Shown in pieces: positions 37,180 to 46,308 of a DNA stretch of 64,000 bases. The notes beneath the pieces are model-generated. The model ran no database searches, was not told where the DNA came from, and saw only the letters and a program-made list of their open reading frames with translations. The DNA comes from Flexivirga aerilata (GTDB lineage: Bacteria; Actinomycetota; Actinomycetes; Actinomycetales; Dermatophilaceae): positions 62,001 through 126,000 of the forward strand of contig NZ_JABENB010000002.1 of the NCBI RefSeq assembly GCF_013002715.1. The letters are read 5' to 3'. The translations under genes and the position numbers were made by a program. Each line of letters begins with the position of its first letter. The stretch's first letter is position 1.

Positions 37180-37833
37180 CTAATCGGCAGCCGGGGCCGC
37201 TTGCTCGACGCGACGCTGCTCGGCATACGCCTCGACCTTGCGCTGCAGCCTGCGCTTCAGCACTGTCGAGAGGAGCAGCCCGAAGAGCAGTGCGACGCCG
37301 AGACCGACGTAGGAGAAGTCCTTGAGGTACTTCTCGGCCGCCTTGCCGAGGTAGTAGACGAGGTAGGTGGTGCCGCCGGCCCAGCAGATCGCGCCGGCGA
37401 GGTTGGCGGCGAGGAAGCGCGGGTAGTGCATCTTCAGCGAACCGGAGAGCGGGCCGGCGAAGATGCGCAGCAGTGCGATGAAGCGGCCGAAGAAGACCGC
37501 GAGCATGCCCCAGCGGTGGAAGACGTGCTCGGCGTAGTCGATCAGGTCCTTGTTGAAGTGGTGCGGGAACTTGCGCTCCAGGAAGCCGAACAGGTGATGC
37601 CCGTAGCGCCGGCCGACCGTGTAGCCGATGGTGTCGCCGATGACCGCGCCGCAGACGGCGGAGATCGCGATGCCGTGCGGGCTGATCGACAGCTCGTGCT
37701 TGGACGACATCACTGCGGCGGCGACCAGGATGATCTCGCCGGGCACCGGTATGCCGAGGCTCTCGATCCCGACGGCGAGCCCCGCGAGAAGGTAGACCGC
37801 GAACGGCGGAATCGTCGTCAGCCAGTGCTCCAT
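37180..37833 (-). CDS. DedA-family membrane protein
   Basis: A 217-residue integral membrane protein of the DedA/SNARE-associated family. Motifs include GIPVPGEIILVAAA near residue 30, GDTIGYTVGR near 68, and FGRFIALLRIFAGPLSG near 115, which carries the conserved Arg residues. Members act as lipid (undecaprenyl phosphate or phosphatidylethanolamine) transporters. ATG 37833 is preceded by GAGG; an in-frame start at 37845 would add four residues. Confidence 0.9.
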   Translation of the reverse strand: MEHWLTTIPPFAVYLLAGLAVGIESLGIPVPGEIILVAAAVMSSKHELSISPHGIAISAVCGAVIGDTIGYTVGRRYGHHLFGFLERKFPHHFNKDLIDYAEHVFHRWGMLAVFFGRFIALLRIFAGPLSGSLKMHYPRFLAANLAGAICWAGGTTYLVYYLGKAAEKYLKDFSYVGLGVALLFGLLLSTVLKRRLQRKVEAYAEQRRVEQAAPAAD

Positions 37834-37876
37834 GTGCGTCCTCACTCGTCAACGTCGACGCCGCGCACGAGCGGCG

Positions 37877-39238
37877 TCAGCGCCAGCCTTGCCCGGTCCC
37901 TCCGGGAATGTCTGCCCCGGGATCGTACGGTGTGCGGCTGAAACGGAAGCCCGCAACGTCGAGGTGAGTCGGGTCCTGCGGCGACGGCAGCGCGGTCAGG
38001 CGCTCGCCGGCGAAGTATTCGTCCAGGCCGATCCAGTCACCGTCTCCCGCCGGCGCGAAGGTGGAACCGCGACCGTTGCCGCGCTCCGGCGCCAGCCGGA
38101 GCGTGCCGTCACCGGCAACGGTCAGCGTGTGCGGCCGCGGCCCCCAGAACCACGTGCCGGTGAGCGCGTTGGCGGCGGCCGGGTCGGGCGCCGGCGAAGC
38201 GGTCCACGGCGTGCCGGTGCGGGGCTGGTGCTGCCGTGCGAGCTGGAGCAGACCGATCGCGTCGAGGCCGATGCCCGCGGTGTTGTTGACCAGCAACACC
38301 GCGCCGTCGCCGGTCTCCGGGTCGATCCGCAACGCGGCCTGGTGGCCCGGCATCGAACCACCATGACCGACGTAGCGGGTGCCGTCGCGGTTGACGATGT
38401 CGAGCCCGAAACCATAGGCGCGAGACCAGTTTTCACCTGGTTCGTCGTTGACGAGCGTCGGGATCTGCATCTCCCGCCGCAGCCCGTCGTCCAGGACGGC
38501 CGGGTTGCCGCGGGCGAGGAAGAGCGCAAACCGCGCGAGGTCGCCGATCGTGGACCAGAGCTGACCGGCCGGCGCCATCGCGAGCGTGTCGGTGGCCGGC
38601 TCCTCGTGCAGCAGGTCGGCGTAGGGGTGCACCGCGAGACCGGGTGCGGCCGTCGTCCCCGGGCCGTATGACGTGTCGGTCATCCCGAGTGGACCGGTGA
38701 TCTGCGACTGCACCAGCTCCGACCAGGACACGCCACGCAGCCGGGACGCGAGCTCGCCGAGGACGGCGAATCCCGAGTTGCTGTAGTGGAATCGGCGACC
38801 CGGCCGGTGGATCAGCCGGATGCTCGGCACCAGTTGCTCCCAGGTGCGGCCCGCGCTGCGCTCCCACCAGTCGCCGTCGGTCTCCGCGGGGAGCCCCGCG
38901 CCGTGGGTGAGCAGCTCGCTGACGCGGACGCCGGGCAGCGCGCCCGCGAGCTCCGGCAGGTGCTCGCCGATCGGGTCGGTGAGACCGACGAGGCCATCCT
39001 GCACGAGCCGCAGCGTCAGCACCGCGGTGAACGTCTTGGTGATCGACCCGATCCGGTATTGCGTTGCGGCAGAAGCTGTTTCACCGTCCGGGCGGCCGTC
39101 GATGCGACCGGCGGCGCCGGTCCAGGCGAGCGCGCCGTCGGCGATGACCCCGGCGACCACCGACGGTGCGCGGCTTGCGCGCTGCGCCGCAGCGAGGCGG
39201 GCGTCGAGCAGGCGGGTCGTGGCGTCGTCGAACTGCAT
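37877..39238 (-). CDS. Serine hydrolase, class C beta-lactamase-related
   Basis: A 453-residue protein of the penicillin-binding/class C beta-lactamase fold. The S-x-x-K motif is in IGSITKTF near residue 65, the Tyr motif in HYSNSGF near 151 and the third motif in GHGGSMPG near 295. No signal peptide is seen at ATG 39238, so it may be cytoplasmic or cell-associated. A C-terminal beta-rich domain (ALTGTWFWGPRPHTL) resembles DUF3471-type extensions. Likely activities are an esterase or D-amino-acid peptidase. Confidence 0.85.
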   Translation of the reverse strand: MQFDDATTRLLDARLAAAQRASRAPSVVAGVIADGALAWTGAAGRIDGRPDGETASAATQYRIGSITKTFTAVLTLRLVQDGLVGLTDPIGEHLPELAGALPGVRVSELLTHGAGLPAETDGDWWERSAGRTWEQLVPSIRLIHRPGRRFHYSNSGFAVLGELASRLRGVSWSELVQSQITGPLGMTDTSYGPGTTAAPGLAVHPYADLLHEEPATDTLAMAPAGQLWSTIGDLARFALFLARGNPAVLDDGLRREMQIPTLVNDEPGENWSRAYGFGLDIVNRDGTRYVGHGGSMPGHQAALRIDPETGDGAVLLVNNTAGIGLDAIGLLQLARQHQPRTGTPWTASPAPDPAAANALTGTWFWGPRPHTLTVAGDGTLRLAPERGNGRGSTFAPAGDGDWIGLDEYFAGERLTALPSPQDPTHLDVAGFRFSRTPYDPGADIPGGTGQGWR

Positions 39239-39290
39239 GGCCCCCGATCCTGGCAGATCGCGGGCCGCGTCCGGATGAGAGAGTCGGGTG

Positions 39291-40073
39291 GTGCGCATCA
39301 TCACCGCGAACGTCAACGGCATCCGCGCCACCGCCCGGCGCGGCGGCCTGACCTGGCTGGCCGAGCAGGAAGCCGACGTGCTCGCTCTGCAGGAGGTGCG
39401 GGCGGGGGAGGACCAGCTGCGCGCCGCGCTCGCCGACTCGAAGTTTGCCGACTGGCAGGTCGCGCACGCGCCCTCCGCCGCGGCCGGCCGGGCCGGGGTC
39501 GCGGTGCTCAGCCCGCACGAGATCACCGCGGTGCGGGCCGGCCTGCCCGGATTTGAGGAGCAGGGCCGGTGGGTCGAGGCCGACATCGAGGCACCGGGTG
39601 GCATGGTCACGGTCGCGTCGGCCTACGTGCACACGGGGGAGGCGCAGACCCCGAAGCAGACCGAGAAGTTCGCCTTCCTCGACGCGATGGGGCAGCGTAT
39701 GGCGGCGCTGGCCGGGGACGCCGCGGCCGTGACCGGCGACTTCAACATCTGCCACACCGCGCGGGACCTGAAGAACTGGAAGGGAAATCGCGGCAAGGCA
39801 GGGTTTCTTCCCGAGGAGCAGGCCTACCTCGACCGCTGGCTCGCGGCCGGCTGGGTCGATGTCACCCGCGCCCGCGCCGGTGACGTCGACGGCCCCTACA
39901 CCTGGTGGTCCTGGCGCGGAAAGGCCTTCGACAACGACGCCGGCTGGCGCATCGACTACGTGCTCGAGTCGCCGGCGCTCGCCGTGCGGTCGGGCGCGGT
40001 CGCCGTGGGGCGCGCTGCGTCATACGACCTGAGGTGGAGTGACCACGCAGCGGTGATCGTCGACCACGACTGA
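39291..40073 (+). CDS. xth: Exodeoxyribonuclease III (AP endonuclease family)
   Basis: A 260-residue EEP-fold nuclease. The N-terminus RIITANVNGIRA carries the metal-binding Asn; LQEVRAG near residue 39 carries the catalytic Glu; TGDFNICH near 150 and WRIDYVL near 224 carry the DxN and RIDY motifs; the final catalytic pair is in SDHAAV. It acts in base-excision repair. GTG 39291 gives the standard N-terminus; GTG 39288 adds one residue. Confidence 0.92.
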   Translation: MRIITANVNGIRATARRGGLTWLAEQEADVLALQEVRAGEDQLRAALADSKFADWQVAHAPSAAAGRAGVAVLSPHEITAVRAGLPGFEEQGRWVEADIEAPGGMVTVASAYVHTGEAQTPKQTEKFAFLDAMGQRMAALAGDAAAVTGDFNICHTARDLKNWKGNRGKAGFLPEEQAYLDRWLAAGWVDVTRARAGDVDGPYTWWSWRGKAFDNDAGWRIDYVLESPALAVRSGAVAVGRAASYDLRWSDHAAVIVDHD

Positions 40074-40079
40074 GCGGGT

Positions 40080-40607
40080 TCAGATCTCGATCCAGTAGCG
40101 GCGGATCCCGGCGGGCGCCTCGTCGCGCACCCCGCCGCACCGCTCGATGGTGCGCGCCGAAGCCGGGTTGTCCTCGTCGCAGGTGAGCAGAACCCGTTGC
40201 AGGCCAACGCCTTTGGCTTCTCCGAGTGCCAGCCGCAGCGCCTGCGTCGCGACTCCACGCCGGCGCGCGGACGGCCGCACCCCGTAGCCGATGTGGCCGC
40301 CGATGATGGTCAGAGCCTCGTTGAGTTCGTGGCGCAGGGCCAGCGAGCCGAGCACCCGATCGGGCGCGGCGTCGTCGACGATCCAGAAGACCGTCTCGTG
40401 GACCAGGCCGTCCGGCAGGCGCGTCGTCGCGTCGGCATACGCCTCACGCTGCGCGAGCCAGTCGGCAAATCCGGCGGGGTCGCGCAGTTGGTCGTCGCTC
40501 ACGCCGCGGATCGCGTGGCCGTGCCGGGCGGCCGGTGACTCGAACTCCAGCAGATTGTCGAGAAAGCTGTCGTGCAGGCGCGCGGTCGGCCTGATTAGCC
40601 GAATCAC
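40080..40607 (-). CDS. GNAT-family N-acetyltransferase
   Basis: A 175-residue acetyltransferase with the acetyl-CoA binding segment IGYGVRPSARRRGVATQALRL near residue 110. It is followed by CDEDNPASARTIERCGG, the RimJ/RimL-like signature. GTG 40607 overlaps the TetR stop codon (GTGA), which fixes the start and shows translational coupling. The substrate is unknown; with the TetR/MFS neighbours a drug- or metabolite-inactivating role is possible. Confidence 0.85.
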   Translation of the reverse strand: MIRLIRPTARLHDSFLDNLLEFESPAARHGHAIRGVSDDQLRDPAGFADWLAQREAYADATTRLPDGLVHETVFWIVDDAAPDRVLGSLALRHELNEALTIIGGHIGYGVRPSARRRGVATQALRLALGEAKGVGLQRVLLTCDEDNPASARTIERCGGVRDEAPAGIRRYWIEI

Positions 40608-41215
40608 TTTGTGCCTGACAAGTATTCGTCCCTGTATTCGTCCCTGGGGGTCATGGACAGCACGTCGTCGACGAGCCGCTGCGCGAGCTCGTCGTCGACG
40701 GGCAGGCCGAAGACGACGTGGTGGTAGAGCGGCGCGATGACATGGTTGAGCACCTGCTCGACACCCGGCGTGCGCTCGTCCCGGGTGCGGGCGAGCGCCG
40801 TCATCTCGGCGAGCTGCTCCTCCCGGGTGGTCCAGCACGGGCACTGCTCCACCAGTCCGTCGCGTGCCGCGACCAGCGCTCGCAGGTAGCGCGTGCGGTG
40901 CGGCCGGGTGATGTCACGCGCGATCACCCGCGCCCATTCACGCAGGTCACCGGCGAACGATCCGGTGTCCGGCACGCGTTCGTCGTCCCGGGTGAACGCC
41001 GCGACCGCGACCTCCTCCAGCAGGGCGTCGGCGTCGCCCCAGCGGCGGTAGATGCTCGTCGGATTGACGCCGGCGCGTTCGGCCACCATCGGGATGGTGA
41101 TGTGGTCCGGGCGCTCGCGCGCCATCAGCTCGCCGACCGCGTCGTAGACGGCGTTCTGCACGCGCGCGCTCCGGCCGCCCGGGCGGCGCCGGACCTCGGG
41201 AGTCTTGGTCGCCAT
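40604..41215 (-). CDS. TetR-family transcriptional regulator
   Basis: A 203-residue repressor with an N-terminal TetR helix-turn-helix (ITIPMVAERAGVNPTSIYRRWGD, residues 38-60) and a C-terminal TetR_C-like helical ligand domain containing EQCPCWTTREEQ. It is divergent from an MFS exporter and co-translated with a GNAT enzyme, so it probably represses the exporter and itself. AATAAT (minus strand, 41227-41222) lies 6 bases before the ATG and may be the -10 of a leaderless mRNA. Confidence 0.9.
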   Translation of the reverse strand: MATKTPEVRRRPGGRSARVQNAVYDAVGELMARERPDHITIPMVAERAGVNPTSIYRRWGDADALLEEVAVAAFTRDDERVPDTGSFAGDLREWARVIARDITRPHRTRYLRALVAARDGLVEQCPCWTTREEQLAEMTALARTRDERTPGVEQVLNHVIAPLYHHVVFGLPVDDELAQRLVDDVLSMTPRDEYRDEYLSGTK

Positions 41216-41307
41216 ACAGACATTATTGCAGTTGGATTTGCATTAGCCTGGATCGGGCGTACGCTCGACCCTTAAAGCAGCGTTCATTGCAATTGGCGGA
41301 GGTGCGC
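41216..41307. promoter_or_regulatory. TetR-MFS divergent promoter region
   Basis: This 92-base gap is much more AT-rich than its surroundings. It contains the perfect palindrome ATTGCAAT (41286-41293) and related TTGCA elements at 41226 and 41239, plausible operator half-sites. TTGCAT (41238-41243) and TACGCT (41260-41265) with a 16-base spacer could be the MFS promoter. Confidence 0.45.
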
Positions 41308-42504
41308 ATGTCGTTCCGGCTTTCCCGGCGCAGTGGTTTCGTCGTCGCAGGGCTGGCCATGGTCGGGATGATGGCGGCCGCCGCCGCGCCGTCGCCGCTC
41401 TACCCGATCTACCAACAGCTCTGGGGTTTCTCGTCATTCACCCTCACCGTGATCTTCGCGGTGTATGTCGTGGCGCTCCTCGCGACGCTGCTCACGGTCG
41501 GTTCGCTGCCCGATCACGTCGGGCGCCGGCCGATCCTGATCGCGGGCATGGTGCTCCTCGGGGTCGGGATGCTGCTCTTCGTGCACGCCTCCGGCACCGG
41601 CACCCTGTTGCTCGCACGGATCGTGCAGGGCGTCGCGACGGGGGCGATGACCGGGGCCGTGAGCGCGCTGATCGTCGATCTGGCGCCGAGCCCGCAGCGC
41701 GGCTCGATGGTGAGCAGCGGCGCGCCGACGTTCGGGCTGGGATTCGGGGCCGCGCTCGCCGGGGCGCTCGTGGAGTACGCGCCGTGGCCGAGATATCTCG
41801 TCTACTGGGTGCTGCTCGCGGCATACGTGGTGCTGGCGGTTGCGCTGTTCTACGTGCCCGAGGAGCGCGATGGGGCCCGCCCGCCCGCGGCCGTGCTGCT
41901 GCGCAGCCTGCGGCCGAGCCTCGGGATCGCACCGCAGACGCGGCCGGTGCTCGCCGGCCTGGTGCCGGCGTTCGTCGCCACCTGGGCGCTCGGCGGGCTC
42001 TACCTGTCGCTCGGGTCGTCCGTGGTCGGCAAGCTGCTCGGCGTCGGCAACCACTTCGTTGTCGGCCTGGTGCTCGCCGGCTTCTTCGTGCCGGCGGCGT
42101 TCTCGCTGCTGCTCGCCGAGCGGCTGCCCGCGCCGCGACGACGAGTCGTCGGGCTGGCGCTCCTCGGTGGCGGCGTCGCGCTCACCGTGCTCGGCGTGCT
42201 GGTCACCTCGTTGCCGGTCTACCTGGCCGGCTCGGTCGTCGCCGGTGCCGGCTTCGGGATCACTTTCCTGGTGGCGATGGGGGCGATCGTCGCGGCGACG
42301 CCTCCGCGAAGCCGCGCGCAGACCTTCGCCACCGTCTTCGTGATCAGCTACACCGCATTCAGCGTGCCGGCCGTCGTGGCCGGGCTCGCCGTCCAGGGCT
42401 TCGGTCTGCGACCGACGCTCGTCGGATACGGCGTGTTCGAGGTCGCCCTGGTGCTGGTCGCCGCGAGCCTTGCGGCGCGGCAGCAGGGAGCACGGCGCGT
42501 ATGA
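41308..42504 (+). CDS. MFS transporter (drug-efflux type)
   Basis: A 398-residue protein with twelve predicted membrane helices. The MFS motif A-like loop GSLPDHVGRRPILIAGM is near residue 67, and the motif C-like region GAPTFGLGFGAALAGALVE is near 140. ATG 41308 follows GGAGG with a 6-base spacer. It is divergent from the TetR regulator that probably controls it. The substrate is unknown. Confidence 0.9.
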   Translation: MSFRLSRRSGFVVAGLAMVGMMAAAAAPSPLYPIYQQLWGFSSFTLTVIFAVYVVALLATLLTVGSLPDHVGRRPILIAGMVLLGVGMLLFVHASGTGTLLLARIVQGVATGAMTGAVSALIVDLAPSPQRGSMVSSGAPTFGLGFGAALAGALVEYAPWPRYLVYWVLLAAYVVLAVALFYVPEERDGARPPAAVLLRSLRPSLGIAPQTRPVLAGLVPAFVATWALGGLYLSLGSSVVGKLLGVGNHFVVGLVLAGFFVPAAFSLLLAERLPAPRRRVVGLALLGGGVALTVLGVLVTSLPVYLAGSVVAGAGFGITFLVAMGAIVAATPPRSRAQTFATVFVISYTAFSVPAVVAGLAVQGFGLRPTLVGYGVFEVALVLVAASLAARQQGARRV

Positions 42505-42625
42505 CGCCGTCCGCGTCCGGCGCGCCCGGCGCATCCGGGGCGTACGGCGCATCGGTCGCGGGGCCGCAGCCACCGACCGGCGACCCGGCGGCCGTCGGTG
42601 GCGGCACGTAGGCTTGAGCACCGAC

Positions 42626-45037
42626 ATGAGCAGCCTTTTCGACGACATCCCCCTGCCCGGACTGCCGGCGGACGCGGCGTCCGCCACCGTGCCCACCGAC
42701 GTCGACCACCGTGGTGTGCCGACCTGGGCCAGCCTGGGCGGTGCGGCCCCGGCCGGAGCGGCGCCCGCCGGCGCGGGCGGGCCGTCGATGGCGCGTCCGG
42801 AGAGCCTCGTCGAGGGCCTCAACCCGCAGCAGCGGGAGGCCGTGCTGCACGAGGGGTCGCCGCTGTTGATCGTCGCCGGTGCCGGCTCGGGCAAGACCCG
42901 TGTGCTGACCCACCGCATCGCCTACCTGATGGCCGCCCGGCACGTGCAGCCCGGACAGATTCTCGCGATCACCTTCACCAACAAGGCCGCCGCCGAGATG
43001 CGCGAGCGCGTCGAAGGGCTGGTCGGGGGAGTCGCCCGCACGATGTGGGTCTCGACCTTCCACTCCGCGTGCGTGCGCATCCTGCGCCGCGAGGCCACCA
43101 AGGTGGGGCTGAAGTCGACGTTCTCGATCTACGACGCCGCCGACAGCCAGCGCATGATGGCGCTGGTGATGCGCGACCTCGACCTCGATCCGAAGCGCTT
43201 CCCGCCGCGGTCGTTCAGCCATCAGGTCAGCAATCTCAAGAACGAACTCATCGACGAAGAGGCTTACAGCACACAGGTTTCCGAGGGCACTCACCAGGAA
43301 CACATGCTGGCCGAGGCCTATGCGTCATACCAGCGGAGGCTGCGGCAGGCCAACGCGCTCGACTTCGACGACATCATCATGATGACCGTCAACATCCTCC
43401 AGGCGTTCCCGGACGTGGCCGAGCACTACCGTCGCCGCTTCCGGCACGTGCTCGTCGACGAATATCAGGACACCAACCACGCGCAGTACGTGCTCGTGAA
43501 AGAGCTTGTCGGACATGGTGTTCCGGACGAGGCGTTGGGAGAGGTGCCGCCCGCCGAACTCTGCGTGGTCGGTGACGCCGACCAGTCGATCTACGCCTTC
43601 CGCGGCGCGACGATCCGCAACATCGTGGAGTTCGAGAAGGACTACCCCGACGCGCGCACGATCCTGCTGGAGCAGAACTACCGCTCGACGCAGAACATCC
43701 TGCAGGCCGCCAACGCAGTGATCGCCAAGAACCCCGACCGTCGGCCCAAGAACCTCTGGTCCGACCAGGGCGCCGGCGAGCCGATCGTCGGGTATGTCGG
43801 CGACTCCGAGCACGACGAGGCGGCATTCGTCGCGCGCACGATCGACCAGCTCGGCGACGAGCACGGCGTGAAGCCGAAGGATGTCGCTGTCTTCTACCGC
43901 ACCAATGCCCAATCCCGTGCATTGGAAGAGGTTTTCGTCCGCGTCGGCCTGCCCTACAAGGTCGTCGGCGGCACCCGCTTCTACGAGCGGCGCGAGGTCA
44001 AGGACGCGCTGGCCTACCTGCGCGTGGTGTCCAATCCGGCCGACACCGTCAACCTGCGGCGCATCCTCAATGTCCCGAAGCGGGGCATCGGCGATCGCGC
44101 CGAGGCGTGCGTGTCGGCGCTCGCCGAGCGGGAGCGCATCCCGTTCGTGGCGGCGCTGGGCCGGGCCGCGGATGCGCCTGGCATCGCTACTCGTTCGGTG
44201 ACGTCGATCAATGCCTTCACCGCACTGCTGGAGTCGCTGCGGCAGGTGCACGAGGCCGACGACACCGGGGTCGGTGACCTGCTCGAGGCCATCCTCGATC
44301 AGTCCGGCTACCTGTCGGAGCTGCGGCGCAGCCCGGACCCGCAGGACGAGACCCGGGTGGAGAACCTCGCCGAACTCGTGGCAGTGGCACAGGAATTCGA
44401 CGAGAACTACCCGGGCGGATCGCTCGAGGACTTCCTCGAGCAGGTGTCGCTCGTGGCGGACACCGACGAGATCCCGGACGAGGACGGGGAGGAGACCGGT
44501 GTCGTCACGATGATGACGCTGCACACCGCCAAGGGGCTGGAGTTTCCGGTCGTCTTCCTCACCGGCATGGAGGACGGCACCTTCCCGCACATGCGCGCGC
44601 TCGGCGATCCGAAGGAGCTGGAGGAGGAACGGCGGCTCGCCTATGTCGGCACCACCCGCGCCCGGGAGCGGCTCCACCTGTCGCGTGCGGAGGTGCGGTC
44701 GGCGTGGGGCGCCCCGCAGTACAACCCGCCGTCCCGCTTCCTCGACGAGATTCCGTCGTCGTTGATCGACTGGCAACGCACCACGACGACGGCGACGCGT
44801 CCGTCGTCGACTCCTGCGGTGGCTCGTCTCGCAGCCAAACCGGGGGTGCGCAGTCCCGGGAATCGGCCTGTCATTGCCCTGGATTCGGGTGACCGCGTCA
44901 CGCACGACTCGTTCGGGCTCGGCACCGTCGTCCGGGTCGAGGGGCAGGGTGACCGGGCGATGGCGCACATCGACTTCGGTGGCGACACCGGGGTGAAGCG
45001 GTTGCTGCTGCGTTACGCGCCGGTCGAGAAGCTCTGA
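42626..45037 (+). CDS. pcrA: ATP-dependent DNA helicase PcrA/UvrD
   Basis: An 803-residue SF1A helicase. After a Gly/Ala/Pro-rich N-terminal extension of about 60 residues come motif Q (LNPQQREAV), Walker A AGAGSGKTR near 90, motif Ia ITFTNKAAAEM, Walker B VDEYQDTN near 280, GDADQSIYAFRGA (motif III), LEQNYRST (motif IV), TLHTAKGLEFPVVFL (motif V) and VGTTRARERL (motif VI). The C-terminal tail ends in a Tudor-like domain (VTHDSFGLGTVVRVEGQG). It acts in repair and removal of stalled complexes. PcrA-M23-sucCD order matches mycobacterial uvrD1-Rv0950c-sucCD. Confidence 0.96.
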   Translation: MSSLFDDIPLPGLPADAASATVPTDVDHRGVPTWASLGGAAPAGAAPAGAGGPSMARPESLVEGLNPQQREAVLHEGSPLLIVAGAGSGKTRVLTHRIAYLMAARHVQPGQILAITFTNKAAAEMRERVEGLVGGVARTMWVSTFHSACVRILRREATKVGLKSTFSIYDAADSQRMMALVMRDLDLDPKRFPPRSFSHQVSNLKNELIDEEAYSTQVSEGTHQEHMLAEAYASYQRRLRQANALDFDDIIMMTVNILQAFPDVAEHYRRRFRHVLVDEYQDTNHAQYVLVKELVGHGVPDEALGEVPPAELCVVGDADQSIYAFRGATIRNIVEFEKDYPDARTILLEQNYRSTQNILQAANAVIAKNPDRRPKNLWSDQGAGEPIVGYVGDSEHDEAAFVARTIDQLGDEHGVKPKDVAVFYRTNAQSRALEEVFVRVGLPYKVVGGTRFYERREVKDALAYLRVVSNPADTVNLRRILNVPKRGIGDRAEACVSALAERERIPFVAALGRAADAPGIATRSVTSINAFTALLESLRQVHEADDTGVGDLLEAILDQSGYLSELRRSPDPQDETRVENLAELVAVAQEFDENYPGGSLEDFLEQVSLVADTDEIPDEDGEETGVVTMMTLHTAKGLEFPVVFLTGMEDGTFPHMRALGDPKELEEERRLAYVGTTRARERLHLSRAEVRSAWGAPQYNPPSRFLDEIPSSLIDWQRTTTTATRPSSTPAVARLAAKPGVRSPGNRPVIALDSGDRVTHDSFGLGTVVRVEGQGDRAMAHIDFGGDTGVKRLLLRYAPVEKL

Positions 45038-45074
45038 CCCGCGCCTCGGTCAGGGTGGGGGTCACGGCGGCGGT

Positions 45075-45578
45075 TCACGGCGGCGGCAGCTGCCGCCGGT
45101 AGCCGACGAACTCCCGGGGCGAACCATCGGGGGAGGGCACGGGTCCGGTCGGTTCGAAGTCGCAATGTTCGAGCACCCGTCGTGATGCGGTGTTGTCCAC
45201 GAACACCCGGGCCGTCACGGTCCGGACCCCGCGTGCCGACGCTGCCGCGAGAGCGTCGGTGACACCGGCCGTCGCCAGACCGCGGCCCTGCGCGTGCTCG
45301 GCGACCCGGTAACCGAGCTCTGCCCCGTCCGGCCGGTCGAGGTCGAGCACATTGACCCGGCCGACGATCTCGTCGTCGAGGACGAGCACGCAGAGAAGTG
45401 ACGTGCCGCAACGGTTTTCGTCCACGCGCTCGGCCAGCAGCTCGTCGAATCGCTCGAAGAACCCATCACCGCGATCGCCGATGCGCGCGGCGAAGAACGC
45501 CCGGTTGTCCCGCTCGAAACGCTCCAGCGCGCGGGCGTGCTGCGGTCCGAGCAGCTCCAGCCGCGGCGTCGAGGTCAC
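45075..45578 (-). CDS. GNAT-family N-acetyltransferase (RimJ/RimL-like)
   Basis: A 167-residue acetyltransferase starting at GTG 45578. The acetyl-CoA loop GYRVAEHAQGRGLATAGV is near residue 92, and VDNTASRRVLEHCDFEPTG near 125 is typical of ribosomal-protein or small-molecule acetyltransferases. It converges on pcrA with a 37-base gap. The substrate is not known. Confidence 0.85.
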   Translation of the reverse strand: MTSTPRLELLGPQHARALERFERDNRAFFAARIGDRGDGFFERFDELLAERVDENRCGTSLLCVLVLDDEIVGRVNVLDLDRPDGAELGYRVAEHAQGRGLATAGVTDALAAASARGVRTVTARVFVDNTASRRVLEHCDFEPTGPVPSPDGSPREFVGYRRQLPPP

Positions 45579-45640
45579 CGGTGAAGTCTACGAACGGCCG
45601 GCTGCGGTGGTCGGGTGCTCGGTGGGTGGGTGCGCGCTGG

Positions 45641-46266
45641 TCTCGTAAGCGAGGGTGGCGTCAGGCGCACGGTTGCTTACGGGATGCGCGGGGAGGGAGG
45701 CGGCTGGCGGGGGAGCGGTGGTCTCGTAAGCAAGGGTGGCGTCAGCGGCACGGTTGCTTACGGGATGTGCGGGGAGGGAGGCGGCTGGCGGGGGAGCGGT
45801 GGTCTCGTAAGCGAAGGTGGCGTCAGGCGCACGGTTGCTTACGGGATGTGCGGGGAGGCGCGCGGTGGGCGGGTGCGGTGGTCTCGTAAGGCAGGGTGGC
45901 GTCAGCGGCACGGTTGCTTACGGGATGCGCGGGGAGGCGCGCGGTGGGCGGGTGCGGTGGTCTCGTAAGGCAGGGTGGCGTCAGGCGCACGGTTGCTTAC
46001 GGGATGCGCGGGCGCGGGGAGGCGCGCGGTGGGCGGGTGTGTGGTGGTCTCGTAAGGCAGGGTGGCGTCAGGGGCACGGTTGCTTACGGGATGCGCGGGG
46101 GCGGGAGGCCTGCGGTGGGCGGGTGTGTGGTGGTCTCGTAAGCCAGGGTGGCGTCAGGGGCACGGTTGCTTACGGGATGCGCGGGGGCGGGAGGCCTGCG
46201 GTGGGCGGGTGTGTGGTGGTCTCGTAAGCCAGGGTGGCGTCAGGCGCACTGTTGCTTACGAGATGC
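45641..46266. repeat. Eight-copy tandem array of hairpin repeats (79-87 bp)
   Basis: The 730-base gap between the GNAT and M23 genes is filled by eight copies of one unit, starting at 45641, 45722, 45803, 45882, 45961, 46048, 46134 and 46220. Each has a conserved block of about 48 bases, TCTCGTAAGC...GCTTACGGGA, whose ends pair; in the last copy the 10-bp stem TCTCGTAAGC/GCTTACGAGA is perfect. The G-rich linkers between blocks fall into three subtypes (copies 1-3, 4-5, 6-8), showing stepwise duplication. Unit lengths of 79, 81, 86 and 87 exclude one continuous repeated coding frame. Confidence 0.92.
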
Positions 46267-46308
46267 GTGGGGGAGGGGAGCGCGGGGAGGCGCGGGGCGG
46301 GGAGGCCG

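Noticed and set aside
41226..41293. A single clean TetR operator between TetR and MFS genes
   Set aside because: Several TTGCA elements are present but no extended two-fold symmetric site of typical length could be drawn with confidence.
45641..46266. Possible CRISPR array
   Set aside because: The units are 79-87 bp, the linkers are similar to one another rather than unique, and no cas gene is present.
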